Assembly (NCBI GenBank): GCA_046351135.1
Contig: JAXLZA010000006.1
Coordinates: 1-64,000, forward strand
Source of the DNA: UBA4427 sp046351135
Lineage (GTDB): Bacteria > Myxococcota_A > UBA9160 > UBA4427
Reading direction: 5' to 3'
Length of the DNA: 64,000 bases
Part shown: positions 43,567 to 54,000 of the stretch, piece by piece
Numbering within the stretch: the first letter of the stretch is position 1
Layout: each line of letters starts with the position of its first letter
Position numbers and translations under genes: made by a program
The notes under the pieces: generated by a model
What the model was told of the DNA's origin: nothing
What the model saw: the letters and a program-made list of their open reading frames with translations, nothing else
Database searches by the model: none

Positions 43567-44831
43567 GCACCGCCGTCGACTCGCTGGTCCGCCTGCGCGG
43601 CCGCTTCGCGAAGGACGGGCCCGATTGGCTCGTTCGTCGGCGCGAGGAGGCGCTCGAAGCCTTCCTCGCGACCGGTCTGCCGACGCGCCGCCTCGAGGCG
43701 TGGAAGAGCACGAACCTGGCCCCGCTCGCGGCCCTCGACTTCGCGCGAATCGCCCCGCCCGGCGCCTCGACCCTCGACGTCTCGGCCGGCGCGGCGCTGC
43801 CGTCGGGCGTGCGCGTCCGCAGCCTCGCCGAGGTCCTGCGCACCGAACCGGATCGCCTCGCGGGTCGCCTCGGCCGCCTCGCCGATCCGAAGTCGAGCGC
43901 GCTGGTCGCGCTCCAGACCGCCTGCCTCGAGGACGGCGTCGTCGTCGAGCTCGAGGCCGGCGCGCGCGCCGCGGAGCCGATCCGCATCCGCTTCCACTCG
44001 AGTCCCGACGTCTACGACCGGCCGAGCGCGGCCTTCCCGCGGCTCCTCGTCGTCGCCGGCGAAGGCAGCGAGGCGACGATCCTCGTCGACTGCGCCGCGG
44101 CGGGGCCGACGCAGCGGACGTCGCCGGGCTTCACGAACCACGTCGCCGAGCTGTTCCTCGCCGCCGGCGCCCGGGTCGAGCTGGTGCAGGTCCAGGCCGA
44201 GCCCGCCCCTCGGATCCACTTCACGAGCGTCCATGCCGAAGTCGAGCGCGGTGCGCGCTTCGCGAGCCACGTCGTGACGCTCGGGGACGGGCTCGTGCGC
44301 AGCGAGCTCGACGTCCGCCTGATGGCGCCCGGTGCCGAGGCGATCCTGAACGGCTTCTTCCTCGGCCAGGCCGACGGCCACGTCGACCACTTCACGACCG
44401 TCGACCACGCCGCCCCCCACTGCACGAGCGCCCAGGAATACCGCGGCGTCCTCGCCGATCGCTCGAAGGGCGTCTTCCGCGGCCGCGTGATCGTCCGGCC
44501 CGGGGCACAGAAGACGGATGCGCGGCAGTCGAACCCGAACCTGCTGCTCTCCGACCGCGCCGAGATCGACACGCGCCCCCAGCTCGAGATCTACGCCGAC
44601 GACGTCCGCGCGAGCCACGGCTCGACGATCGGTCAGCTCGACGCCGACGCGCTCTTCTTCCTCCGCGCGCGGGGGATCGGCGAGCCGGAGGCCCGCGTGC
44701 TCCTGACCGGCGCCTTCGCTCGAACGATCGTCGATGCGATCGGCGCGCCGGCGCTGCGCGACGAGATCGGCGCGCGCGTCGAAGGGACGCTCGCGACGCT
44801 CGAGGCGGCGGGCGGGGGAGGGCGCCGATGA
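43563..44831 (+). CDS. sufD: Fe-S cluster assembly protein SufD
   Basis: The 422-residue protein is SufD, the SufB paralogue in SufBC2D. TGLPTRRLEAWKSTNL near the N terminus, VDHFTTVDHAAPHCTSAQEYRG with the conserved His residues, and ARGIGEPEARVLLTGAF at the C terminus are family features. It helps iron acquisition and cluster building. The GTG start at 43563 overlaps the sufC stop (GTGA), and its stop overlaps the sufS start (ATGA), so the three are tightly coupled. Confidence 0.96.
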
Positions 44832-46048
44832 GCTTCGACGTCACCGCGATCCGCCGGGACTTCCCGATCCTCGGGACGCGCATGCGCGGCAAGCCGCTCT
44901 GCTACCTCGACAGCGCCGCCAGCGCGCAGAAGCCGCAGGTCGTGATCGACGCGATCTCGGACTTCTACGCGCGCCACTACGCGAACATCCACCGCGGCGT
45001 CTACCAGCTCTCCGCCGACGCCACGCGGCGCTACGAGGAGGTGCGGACCCGCGTCGCCCGCTTCATCGGCGCCCCGGATCCGCGGGAGATCGTCTTCGTC
45101 CGCAACGCCACCGAGGCGATCAACCTCGTCGCCCGCAGCTGGGGCGAGGCCGAGATCGGCAAGGGCGACGAGATCGTGCTGACCACGATGGAGCACCACG
45201 CGAACATCGTCCCCTGGCAGATGCTCGCCGAGCGCCGGGGCGCGCGCCTGCGCGTCGCCGAGATCCACGACGACGGGACCCTCGACGTCGGCAGCCTCGA
45301 GAAGCTGCTCGGCCCGCGGACCCGGCTGCTCGCGTTCACCCACGTCTCGAACGCGCTCGGCACGGTGAACCCCGTCCGCGAGATCACGGCGATGGCCCGG
45401 GCTCGCGGCATCACGACCCTCGTCGACGGCGCCCAGGGCGTCCCCCACGCGAAGGTCGACGTCTCGGACCTCGGCTGCGACTTCTACGCGTTCTCGGGCC
45501 ACAAGCTCTTCGGCCCGAGCGGTGCCGGCGTCCTCTACGGTCGGCTCGCGCTGCTCGAGGCGATGCCGCCCTTCCTCGGCGGTGGCGACATGATCGAGCG
45601 CGTCTCGTTCAAGGGGACGACCTACGCCGCGGCGCCCCAGCGCTTCGAGGCGGGCACGCCCGACATCGCATCGGTGATCGGACTCGGCGCCGCGATCGAC
45701 TACCTCGAGGGCGTCGGCATGGAGCGCATCCACGTCTACGAGCAGTCGCTCCTGGCCTACGCCACCGACCGGCTCGCGAAGGTCCCGGGCCTGCGCCTCG
45801 TCGGCACCGCGCCGGAGAAGGCCGCCGTCCTCTCGTTCGTCCTCGACGGCGTCCATCCCCACGACATCGGGACGGTCCTCGACGGCGAGGGCATCGCCAT
45901 CCGCGCCGGCCACCACTGCGCGCAGCCGCTGATGGACCGCCTCGGCCTGCCCGCGACGGCCCGCGCGTCGCTCGCCTTCTACAACACCCCCGACGAGATC
46001 GATCACCTCGTCGCCGCCCTCGAGAAGACGCGCGCGCTGTTCGCCTGA
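44828..46048 (+). CDS. sufS: Cysteine desulfurase SufS
   Basis: The 406-residue PLP enzyme takes sulfur from cysteine as a protein persulfide. Lys226 in FSGHKLFGPSG binds PLP, and Cys364 in AGHHCAQPLM carries the persulfide. The length and the RAGHHC motif are of the group II (SufS) type, which relies on a sulfur acceptor. SufU, encoded next, is the expected acceptor. TMEHHANIVPWQ is a further family mark. The start overlaps sufD by four bases. Confidence 0.97.
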   Translation: MSFDVTAIRRDFPILGTRMRGKPLCYLDSAASAQKPQVVIDAISDFYARHYANIHRGVYQLSADATRRYEEVRTRVARFIGAPDPREIVFVRNATEAINLVARSWGEAEIGKGDEIVLTTMEHHANIVPWQMLAERRGARLRVAEIHDDGTLDVGSLEKLLGPRTRLLAFTHVSNALGTVNPVREITAMARARGITTLVDGAQGVPHAKVDVSDLGCDFYAFSGHKLFGPSGAGVLYGRLALLEAMPPFLGGGDMIERVSFKGTTYAAAPQRFEAGTPDIASVIGLGAAIDYLEGVGMERIHVYEQSLLAYATDRLAKVPGLRLVGTAPEKAAVLSFVLDGVHPHDIGTVLDGEGIAIRAGHHCAQPLMDRLGLPATARASLAFYNTPDEIDHLVAALEKTRALFA

Positions 46049-46086
46049 GGGCGGACCGCACCGCGAGACGGAAACCGAGAGACCCG

Positions 46087-46542
46087 ATGGACGACCTCCG
46101 AGAGCTCTACCAGGCCACGATCCTCGAGCACAACAAGAGCCCGCGGAACTTCGCGAAGCTCGCACATCCGACCCACGAAGCCGACGGCCACAACCCGCTC
46201 TGCGGCGACGCGCTGACGCTCCAGGCCCGCGTGGACGAGCAGGGCCGCCTCGTCGAGGTCGCCTTCACCGGCTCGGGCTGCGCGATCTCGAAGGCGTCGG
46301 CCTCGCTCATGACGGAGCACGTGAAGGGCCGCACCGTCGCCGAGGTGGAGCGCGACTTCGAGCGCTTCCACGCCCTGCTCACCGCACCGCCGGGCGAGAC
46401 GCCGTCGATCGAGGGGCTCGGCAAGCTCGCCGTGTTCTCGGGCGTGCGCGAATACCCGGTGCGGGTCAAGTGCGCGACGCTGGCCTGGCACGCGCTCAAG
46501 GCAGCGCTCGCGGGGCGGGGCGAGACGGCGAAGACGGAGTGA
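46087..46542 (+). CDS. sufU: Sulfur-transfer protein SufU
   Basis: The 151-residue protein is SufU, a zinc protein that takes sulfur from SufS in Gram-positive-type SUF systems. Cys39 (NPLCGD), Asp41, Cys65 (GSGCAIS) and Cys129 (VKCATLAW) are the zinc ligands and acceptor. The insert between the second and third cysteines (about 80-120) separates SufU from IscU. Thirty-eight bases separate it from sufS. There is no sufE or sufA in the operon. Confidence 0.95.
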   Translation: MDDLRELYQATILEHNKSPRNFAKLAHPTHEADGHNPLCGDALTLQARVDEQGRLVEVAFTGSGCAISKASASLMTEHVKGRTVAEVERDFERFHALLTAPPGETPSIEGLGKLAVFSGVREYPVRVKCATLAWHALKAALAGRGETAKTE

Positions 46543-46657
46543 GGCGCGCGGTGCGCACGCGCGCGCCGGGCGCAGACGAGGCGGGCATGCGATGTGGGAT
46601 TGGCTTCGGAGTCGACGGGAGCGACGACGGCGGGAAAGACGGGAAGAGGAGGACCTC

Positions 46658-47089
46658 ATGAGCAACGAAAGCGAGCAGGATCCGAAGGCGGAGGTCCTCG
46701 ACCTGACGAACGAGGGACGCGGAGCCCAGACGGACGGAGGCGAGGCGTGGGCGGGCCAGGGCCTCTCGCCGGCTCTCTCGCCGGCCATGCAGATCCGCGA
46801 CCGCGTCATCGCGGTCCTCAAGACGGTCTACGACCCCGAGATCCCCGTCGACATCTACGAGCTCGGCCTCGTCTACGGCGTCGACGTGACCGACGACGGC
46901 GAGGTCCACGTCACGATGACGCTGACCTCGCCGATGTGCCCGGTCGCGGAGTCGCTGCCGCCGGAGGTCGAGGAGAAGGTGCGCGGGGTGATCGGCGTGA
47001 AGGACGTCGTCCTCGATCTCGTCTGGGATCCGCCGTGGACCATCGACATGCTGTCCGACGCGGCGCGCCTCGAGCTGAACCTGATGTGA
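46658..47089 (+). CDS. sufT: SufT / MIP18-family (DUF59) Fe-S assembly protein
   Basis: The 143-residue protein carries a DUF59 domain (about 48-140): VYDPEIPVDIYELGLVYGV, VHVTMTLTSPMCPVAE with its conserved cysteine, and VWDPPWTIDMLSDAAR. SufT helps mature certain Fe-S proteins. The first 40 residues are polar and probably disordered. The ATG at 46658 is chosen because GAGGAGG lies five bases before it; an in-frame ATG at 46592 would add a 22-residue, Arg-rich leader with a poorer ribosome site. The stop overlaps the MFS start by four bases. Confidence 0.93.
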   Translation: MSNESEQDPKAEVLDLTNEGRGAQTDGGEAWAGQGLSPALSPAMQIRDRVIAVLKTVYDPEIPVDIYELGLVYGVDVTDDGEVHVTMTLTSPMCPVAESLPPEVEEKVRGVIGVKDVVLDLVWDPPWTIDMLSDAARLELNLM

Positions 47090-48303
47090 CGGGGACGGAT
47101 GCCCGGAGCGGGCCCCCGCTGACCGGATTCGCCGTCGCCTCGTTCCTCGCGTTCGGTGCGCTGCTCGTCCTGTACGGCTCGAACGGGAGCGAGCTGAGGG
47201 CCGCCCTCGACCTCAGCTATGCCGATCTCGGGCTGCTCGGCGCGTGCCTCTCCCTCGGTCTCGGGGTCGGCATCGTGCTGGCGGGACCGCTCGTCGACCG
47301 CTGGCCGCGGCGGCCGCTCTACGTGGCGGCGTGCAGCTGCGTCGTCGTGGCGTGCGCCGTGCTCGGTCCCTGGACCGGCTTCCGCGGGCTGATGGTCTCG
47401 ACGATCCTGATCGGGTTCGGCGCGGGCTTCTACGAGACGGTGCTGAACGCGCTCGTCGTCGAGACCCACGGCACCGAGGCGCCACGCCGCCTCGTCTTCA
47501 TCCACTGCGGGGCGACGCTCGCGGCCTCGCTCACGCCGCTCCTGTTCGCGGTCTTGCGCGACAGCATCGAGCTCGCCTGGTACGACACCTTCCGCATCGC
47601 GGGGGCGGCCCACCTCCTGCTGATCGCCGCCACCCGCTTCGTCCCGATGCGCCCGCCGCCGGCGCACGCCGATTTCGGCGACGCAGCGGCGTTCGAGGTC
47701 GATCCGACGCGCGGAGCCGGGCCCCCGGCCCGCCGCGCGCCGGGCGAGGATCGCCTCGCCTTCGCGGCCCTCTGTCTCGCGACCTTCGCCTACGTCGGCG
47801 TCGAGTCCGCGTTGACCCTCTTCGTCGCCGACCACGCGCGCACCGACCTCGGCCTCGACGCCGCGCGCGCCGCCGGCACGATCAGCGCCTTCTGGACCGG
47901 CCTGCTCGTCGGCCGCCTCGGCGTCGGCCTCGCTCCGCGTGCCCCGGGCGCGGGCACGACCGCCGCCCTCGCCGCCCTCGCCGCCTCGATCGTGCTCGGC
48001 TTCGGCCGCGGCTGGATCGGTCCCCCGGAGCTCGCGATGGCGGCGACGGGCTTCTTCCTGGGCGGGGTGTTTCCCGTGATGATCGGCCTCGCGGGCCAGC
48101 TGCTCCCGAACAGGGCCGGCCTCGCCGTCGGCCTCGCCGGCGGTCTCGGCTCTCTCGGCGGCTTCGTCGTCCCCTGGCTCACCGGCCTGATCGCCGCGAT
48201 CGACGGCCTCTCGAGCGCCCTCGCCGCACTCTCCGGCTGGCTCGGTCTGCTCGTCGCGGGCGCGACCTTCGTGCGGCTGCGGCGGCCGGCACCGCGAGGC
48301 TGA
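47086..48303 (+). CDS. Major facilitator superfamily transporter
   Basis: The 405-residue protein has about 12 membrane helices in two halves. The hallmark loop after helix 2 reads GPLVDRWPRRPLY (usual pattern GxLaDrxGrr), and a central loop of about 40 residues separates the halves. It resembles the small sugar/FucP-like or general MFS groups; substrate is unknown. The GTG start overlaps the sufT stop (GTGA), which is surprising because no iron, sulfur or sugar gene accompanies it. It may be expressed with the SUF operon. A small hairpin follows the stop. Confidence 0.85.
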   Translation: MTGTDARSGPPLTGFAVASFLAFGALLVLYGSNGSELRAALDLSYADLGLLGACLSLGLGVGIVLAGPLVDRWPRRPLYVAACSCVVVACAVLGPWTGFRGLMVSTILIGFGAGFYETVLNALVVETHGTEAPRRLVFIHCGATLAASLTPLLFAVLRDSIELAWYDTFRIAGAAHLLLIAATRFVPMRPPPAHADFGDAAAFEVDPTRGAGPPARRAPGEDRLAFAALCLATFAYVGVESALTLFVADHARTDLGLDAARAAGTISAFWTGLLVGRLGVGLAPRAPGAGTTAALAALAASIVLGFGRGWIGPPELAMAATGFFLGGVFPVMIGLAGQLLPNRAGLAVGLAGGLGSLGGFVVPWLTGLIAAIDGLSSALAALSGWLGLLVAGATFVRLRRPAPRG

Positions 48304-48306
48304 GCC

Positions 48307-48323
48307 CGCTCGCGCCCCGAGCG
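48307..48323. terminator. Hairpin after the MFS gene
   Basis: CGCTCG and CGAGCG form a 6-bp stem around a 5-base loop, four bases after the MFS stop. There is no T-run. It could mark the end of the SUF-MFS transcript; in sequence this GC-rich such stems also arise by chance. Confidence 0.35.
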
Positions 48324-48359
48324 AGCTTCCCGCGCGCCCGGATGCGGCGGTCTCCGCCC

Positions 48360-48385
48360 GTCGCCTCTGCTAGTCGCCTCCGCTA
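48360..48385 (-). repeat. 13-bp tandem repeat spanning the SnoaL-like gene's stop codon
   Basis: Copies at 48360-48372 and 48373-48385 differ at one of 13 positions. The TAG stop of the minus-strand SnoaL-like gene (48383-48385) is in one copy and is repeated in the other (48370-48372). As with the MaoC repeat, the 3' end of a gene appears to have been duplicated. Confidence 0.75.
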
Positions 48386-48904
48386 GTCGTCGCTCGCGAG
48401 GAAGCGCGTGGGCTCGATCGGATAGCCGACGACGCCCAGGTCGCTCCCTGCGGCGCTCGTCGAGAGGAGCGGCTCGAAGGCCCGGTGGGCGAAGAGCCAG
48501 CGGCCGTCGATCCGGCGGTAGCGATCGCGGTAGACGCCGAAGACCCGGGTGAACCGGTCCCCCGCCTCGTCCCAGCGGTACTCGCTGATGAAGTGACGCC
48601 CGAGCGCACCGTCCTCGTCGAGCCGGAGCTCGAGGCGCGAGCTCAGCGGGACGAACTGGAAGAAGGCGAGGCGCGCGACGAAGTCGCCGATGAAGCGCCC
48701 GAGGGCCTCGGGGCCGACCAGCACGAGCGGCCCCCGATTCAGGGTGGCGAGCTCGATCCGCGCATCGGGGAGGAAGAGCGCCGAGAGCTCCCCCCACTGC
48801 CGTCGGTTGACGACGTCGACGTAGGCGTCGAGCAGGGCCTGGATCGCGGTGCGCGCGATCGTCTCGTCGATCGCCGCCTCGCGCGTCGTCCGTTCGCTCG
48901 CCAT
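48383..48904 (-). CDS. SnoaL-like / NTF2-like protein
   Basis: The 173-residue protein has the NTF2-like cone fold pattern: ALLDAYVDVVNRRQWGELSALFLPDARIEL, then GPEALGRFIGDFVAR, RHFISEYRW, and GRWLFAHRAFEPL. Such proteins are small hydrolases, isomerases or ligand binders; the catalytic residues are too variable to name a reaction. It appears to be free-standing, convergent with the MFS gene and divergent from the NAD(P)-binding protein gene. Confidence 0.8.
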   Translation of the reverse strand: MASERTTREAAIDETIARTAIQALLDAYVDVVNRRQWGELSALFLPDARIELATLNRGPLVLVGPEALGRFIGDFVARLAFFQFVPLSSRLELRLDEDGALGRHFISEYRWDEAGDRFTRVFGVYRDRYRRIDGRWLFAHRAFEPLLSTSAAGSDLGVVGYPIEPTRFLASDD

Positions 48905-49032
48905 CTCGTCGGACCCCCTCCCGGGCGGCCGGTTCTCCGGTCCGCGCTCCTCCGATCGTATCCCAGCGCCACGGAGGCGAGCCCGGCGCGCGCGTCGCGG
49001 GTCGGGGCCGCGGCACGCGTTATCGTCCGACC

Positions 49033-49983
49033 ATGTCCCTGCCCACCGACCCCATCGTGGTGACCGGCGCGAACGGCCAGCTCGGCCGGGCGCTGCTCCG
49101 CGATCTCGCGGCCGAAGGCCATACTGCCGTCCGCGCCCTCGTGCGGTCCGCCCGTGCCGCGGACTCGATCACGGCCCTCGGCCTCGACCCCGCTCCGACG
49201 ATCCGCGTCGTCGACTACGCGAGTCCCCACGGCATGGAGGCGGCGATCGCGGACGCCCGCTTCGCCGTCCATCTCGTCGGCATCATCAAGGAGACGCGCG
49301 ACACGCGCTACGTCGACGCTCACGAGAAGACCTGTCATGCGCTGGCGCTCGCCGCGTCGCGTACGCGCCTCGAGCGGATCGTCTATCTCTCGATCCTCGG
49401 CTCCCTGCCCGACTCGCCGAATCCCTGCCTCGCCTCGAAGGGCCGCGCCGAGCGGATGCTGCTCGAGGATCGCGTGGCGGCGACGGTGCTGCGGGTGCCG
49501 ATGGTGATCGGCGGGGACGACATGGCCTCGGCCTCGTTGCGGCGCCAGGCCCGGGCGCGCAGCCTGCGCCTCGTCGGCGGCGGCCGGACGCTGCAGCAGC
49601 CGATCGACGCCCGGGACGTGCGGGACGCGGTGCGCGCGGCGATCGCGCTGCCGGGCGGCCGCAACCTCGTCCTCGACGCGGGCGGTCCCGAATGCCTGTC
49701 CCACCGCAACCTCGTCCTGCGCGCCGCGCTCCACTGGCAGAACGAGCCGCGCATCCACGGCATCCCGCGCGCGCTCGCCCGCGCCGGCGTCGGCGTGCTC
49801 GAGGCGCTCCTGCCGAATCCTCCGATCACGCGGGCGATGTTCGACATCCTGCAGCACGACGACCGCGTCGATCCGCGCCCCTTCTGCGAGAAGCTCGGCC
49901 TCCGGCTCCGCCCCCTCGACACGACACTCGCCGACTTCGTCGGCCCTTCGAGCCAGGCCCTCGCCGCCTCGGCGAAGCCCTGA
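49033..49983 (+). CDS. Atypical SDR NAD(P)H-binding protein
   Basis: The 316-residue protein is an atypical short-chain dehydrogenase/reductase like NDUFA9 or NmrA-type proteins. The nucleotide-binding loop is VVTGANGQLGRALL (about 9-22). The usual YxxxK is not evident; instead a Ser-rich VYLSILGSLPDSPN and a SKGRAERML stretch occupy its place. The SKGRAE lysine may stand in for the active-site Lys, as in complex I-associated relatives. It could bind NADP for structure or sensing. ATG 49033 opens with a standard Rossmann strand. The membrane protein gene follows 53 bases later. Confidence 0.82.
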   Translation: MSLPTDPIVVTGANGQLGRALLRDLAAEGHTAVRALVRSARAADSITALGLDPAPTIRVVDYASPHGMEAAIADARFAVHLVGIIKETRDTRYVDAHEKTCHALALAASRTRLERIVYLSILGSLPDSPNPCLASKGRAERMLLEDRVAATVLRVPMVIGGDDMASASLRRQARARSLRLVGGGRTLQQPIDARDVRDAVRAAIALPGGRNLVLDAGGPECLSHRNLVLRAALHWQNEPRIHGIPRALARAGVGVLEALLPNPPITRAMFDILQHDDRVDPRPFCEKLGLRLRPLDTTLADFVGPSSQALAASAKP

Positions 49984-50036
49984 TCGCGAGCCGCTCTGCG
50001 CCGACTCGCGGCGCGAGCCCACGGGAGAAGACCTCG

Positions 50037-51011
50037 ATGGCAGAGCCCCGACCCGCCGACGCACCGCGGCGATCCCGCGCCTGGCAGCAGGCCCTGCCCT
50101 GGGCGATCACCCTCGTCTGCTTCGCCTATCTCTACTCGCGCCTCGCGGGCGCCGCCGCGAAGCAGCACACGGACCTGCTCGCCTATCTGGGCGCGATCTT
50201 CGCGCGGGTCTCGTGGTCGAGCTGGCTGATGCTGATGATCCCCTACTCGGCCTTCTTCTTCCTGATCGACTCGCTCGTCGTCTGGCGCGTCGTGACCTGG
50301 TTCAACGCGCCGCTGCGCTACTCCGACATCCTCCCCATCCGGGGCTCCTCCTACATCCTCTCGATCCTGAACGAGCAGGTCGGCAAGGGCGCGATGGGCC
50401 TCTACCTGAACCGCCGCTACGGCGTCCCGGGCTGGGAGGTCGGTTCGAGCATGATCTTCATCATGTTCTGCGAGTTCTACTACCTGCTGTCCTGGGCGAC
50501 CGCCGGCTATGTGATGCGCGGCGACGAGCTGCCCCCGGTCTTCGCGCTGATTCCGTGGCTCGCCGGGGCGGCGGTCGCGTTCCTGGCGCTGTGGATCGCG
50601 TTCTTCCGCGGGCCCCTCGGACGGGGCACGGCGCTACGCGAGCGCCCGCTCTTCAAGAGCTTTCGCGAGGCGGGCCTCGCTCGCTACCTGACGATCATCG
50701 TCCTGCGCTCGCCGGCGCTGCTCGCGGCGGTCGTCGTCTACAAGCAGGCCCTCGGCCTCTTCGGCGTCGAGGCGAGCTACGGCCAGATGCTCGGCTACCT
50801 GCCGATCGTCTTCTTCGGCGCCGCCACGCCGGGGCCGATGCGGACGGTGGCGATCACGCTCTGGGTGATCCTGTTCCCGGGCAGCGAAGGCGAGATGACG
50901 ACCTTCGGGTTCGTCCAGCACAACTTCTTCATCTTCTTCAACGCCGCGATCGGGCTGCTCTTCCTGCGCCGGGCGAACCGGGAGCTCTTCGGAGCGGCCC
51001 CGAACGCCTAG
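50037..51011 (+). CDS. Integral membrane protein, flippase-like (UPF0104-like)
   Basis: The 324-residue protein has about seven to eight hydrophobic segments. The pattern IRGSSYILSILNEQVGKGAMGLYLNRR followed by SSMIFIMFCEFYYLLSW, and the later FFGAATPGPMRTVAI, resembles lysylphosphatidylglycerol-synthase membrane regions (UPF0104), whose members move or modify lipids. That match is loose, so the function is open. GGGAGAAG precedes ATG 50037. Its TAG stop shares the bases CTAG with the stop of the convergent di-haem gene. Confidence 0.65.
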   Translation: MAEPRPADAPRRSRAWQQALPWAITLVCFAYLYSRLAGAAAKQHTDLLAYLGAIFARVSWSSWLMLMIPYSAFFFLIDSLVVWRVVTWFNAPLRYSDILPIRGSSYILSILNEQVGKGAMGLYLNRRYGVPGWEVGSSMIFIMFCEFYYLLSWATAGYVMRGDELPPVFALIPWLAGAAVAFLALWIAFFRGPLGRGTALRERPLFKSFREAGLARYLTIIVLRSPALLAAVVVYKQALGLFGVEASYGQMLGYLPIVFFGAATPGPMRTVAITLWVILFPGSEGEMTTFGFVQHNFFIFFNAAIGLLFLRRANRELFGAAPNA

Positions 51012-54000
51012 CGCACGCCGAGCCCGGCCCCGACGCCCCGCGACGAACGGCCGCGCAGCCGACGGCCGCGATCCCGGCGCAGCCCCGCGAGCAGCACGAC
51101 GGCCGCCGCGAGCCCCGCGCCGAGCCCCGGCTCCGGCAGCGGCGTCGGATCGCAGGGATCTCCGAGCCCGTCCTGATCGAAGTCGGCCTGATCGTCGTTG
51201 ACGTTGCCGGGGCAGTTGTCGAGGGCGTCGAGGCGCGTGTCGAGGTCGCGGTTGATGCCGACCCGGACGCCCGATCCCGGGGCGACGCAGGTGTACGTCA
51301 GCGGCCCGACCGAGGCGACCTGCGCGCGCAGGGCCGCGTCGGAGACGAGCGCCGACTGCCCCGGATCGTCGTCGCGCTGGAAGAGCCCCGAAGCGAGGCG
51401 CACCCAGCCCCGCGACTGCCCCGCGATCGCGCCCTTCACGACCAGCTCGCACTCCGTCGTGCTCCCGCCGAGCAGCAGCGACTGGAAGGGCGCCGCCGCC
51501 CGCGCGATCAGGAGGTCGATGCGCGGCCCCGCGACGGCGGCATTGCCCGCCGTGAGGGTGACCTGCTGGCCGACGATCGGCGCGAGGTCGGCGTCGAACT
51601 GCAGCATGAAGGCCTCGACGTTGCGGCGCTCGACGTCGCTCGGGAAGGTGAAGACCGGACTGGCGACGAAGCGGAAGAGCGTGTCCGTCGAGCCGTCGTG
51701 GGAGTAGCCGAAGCCCCGGACCTGGTCGCCGGTGTTCCCCGTCCCCCCGCCGAAGGGCGCGAGGAAGCCGAACATGCCGACCTTCGCGTAGGCGTTGCGC
51801 AGGTGGGGCACCTTCACGATCTGCGTGCTCCCCTCGAAGGTCGAGAAGGTGCCGCCCCCGAAGAAGCCCTGGGTCGCGTCGAGCCGGTGGCAGTTCTCGC
51901 AGGTCAGCGTGCCGTCGGTCGGCGTGTTGAGGTAGAAGCTCCGGCCCTGGGTGGCGCTCGCCGTCAGCTGGCCGTCGAGCCCGCGCACCGGATTCGGCGG
52001 CAGCACGAGCGAGAGCGCGAAGTCCGCGAAGCGCTGCATGTCCGCATCGGAGATCGGCGCCTCGCTCCCGAGCAGCCCCTGGAAGGCGACGATGAAGTTG
52101 CGGAACGCGAGGTTCTCATCGTCGGGGGACGCGCCGTAGAAGCCGTTGCTGCGATCGCCTCGCCAGTGCATCGCGCCGCCGTTCTGCATCCCGCGGAGCG
52201 TCTGGGTCGTCATCGGACCCTTCATCGGATGGAAGACGTCGACGACGCCGACCCCGTTCAGGCCCGGCGGAACGTTCGCCGGCAGGAAGCGGATCACCAT
52301 CGGATTGCTCGTGAGCAGATCGTCGGGATTGCCGAGATCCCAGCCGAGGTGGTCCATGTCGCCGAAGACGTGGCACGAGGCGCAGGACGCCTCGCCGTTG
52401 CCCGAGCTGATGCGGGCGTCGTAGAGGAACGGGCGCCCCTCGACGACGGCTCGCGGCTCCTGATTCGGGAAGGTCCAGTGCTCGACCTCGCTTCGACTCG
52501 CGAGGTCGACCATCGAGATCCCGTTGTCGAAGCGCGTGTAGACGAAGAGCCGACCTCGCGCCTCGTCGAGGACGAGGCCCGCCGGTCCGCCGCCGGTGAC
52601 GTCGACGTAGCCGCCCGAGAGGAGCTTCGGGTCGAAGGTATTCGACTCGAGAGCCGCGGTCGGGAGGACGCCGACCTTCGAGGAGCCGAAGGCCGCGACG
52701 TAGAGCGTCGAGCCATCGGCCGACACCGCCATCTCGAGGGGCGTCGCGAGGCTGTGGTCCTTCTGGGTCGGATCGAAGCCGGGCTCGCTCGCGAGCGTCG
52801 CGTAGTCGATGTGTTTGTTGAGGTGGCGGGGGAGGACGCTCGTGCCGTCGAGGACGGTGATGCGCGCCTCGGCGAGGTGGCCCTGGACGGTCGAGCCGCC
52901 GGTGATCCCGGGGCCCTCGAACTTCGTCAGGTTCTTCGAGTCGGTGTTCGAGACGTAGACCTTGCCGGACACGGGGTTCACGGCGAGGTTGAAGAGCGTC
53001 GTCCCGACGCCGGCATGGGCGCGCGTCTGCGTCAGCGTCGACGCGTCGAGCTCGAAGACGTCGAGGTCGGGCAGGTTGAAGCGAACGAAGGAGCCGAGGA
53101 GCGTACCCGTGTTCCAGACGCGGCCGAGGACGTCGCGCCAGAGACCGTCGCTCCCCTGCTGCGCGATCAGGCCGACCTCGGGCGCCTGCAGGCCCTGGAC
53201 GTTGCGGGCCGGACCGGGGACACCGCCGGGCGCGGTGAGCCCGCCGAGAGGAAGCGTGCAGCCCGTCGTCTGGCTGAAGCCGTCGCAGACGAAGGCGTTG
53301 TTGATCGCGGTCGTGCGATTGCCCGAGTGGTGGATCGCGACCCAGACCTTCGTTCCGTCGACGGAGCGCGCGAGGCCGCGGGGCGTGTCGCCGAAGACGG
53401 TGACGATGCGCAGGGGCGTGCCGCCGAAGGCCGTGCCGGGATTCGTCGCGTCGAAGACCCAGACGTCGGCGCGGCCGATGCCCTCGGTCGTGAGCTGCGG
53501 ATCGCCTGCGCCGGGGACGGCGGCGAGGGAAGGATCGGTCCGATGCTGGCCGCGATGGGCGGTCGTCACGAAGGCGCGCCCGTTGCCCGGCCCGGCGAAG
53601 ACGATGTCCCGCGGCTCGTCGCCGACGAGCAGCGTGCGCACGACGAGTCCCGCCGTCGGATCGACGACGCTCACGCTGTCCGAGAGATGGTTCACGACCC
53701 AGACCTCGGTCGCGCTGCGCACCGCGACGGCGACCGGCTCCTGGCCGACGGGGATCGAGCGGATCGGCGTGAGCCCGCTCGCGTCGACGGCGAAGACCTC
53801 GAGGCGACCGTCGGGCGTGTTGACCGCATAGAGCCGGCTGCCGTCGGCCGACATCGCCATCGGTCGGACCGCCCCGCTCTCGAACGCGAGGAACGACGGC
53901 GCCGCCGCGCCCGGACGCGCGCCGGCGAGGAGGCCCGCGACGAGACCGGCGATCGCGCAGACGAGCCCGACGCGCGCCACTGCGCACAGTCTCACGCGCG

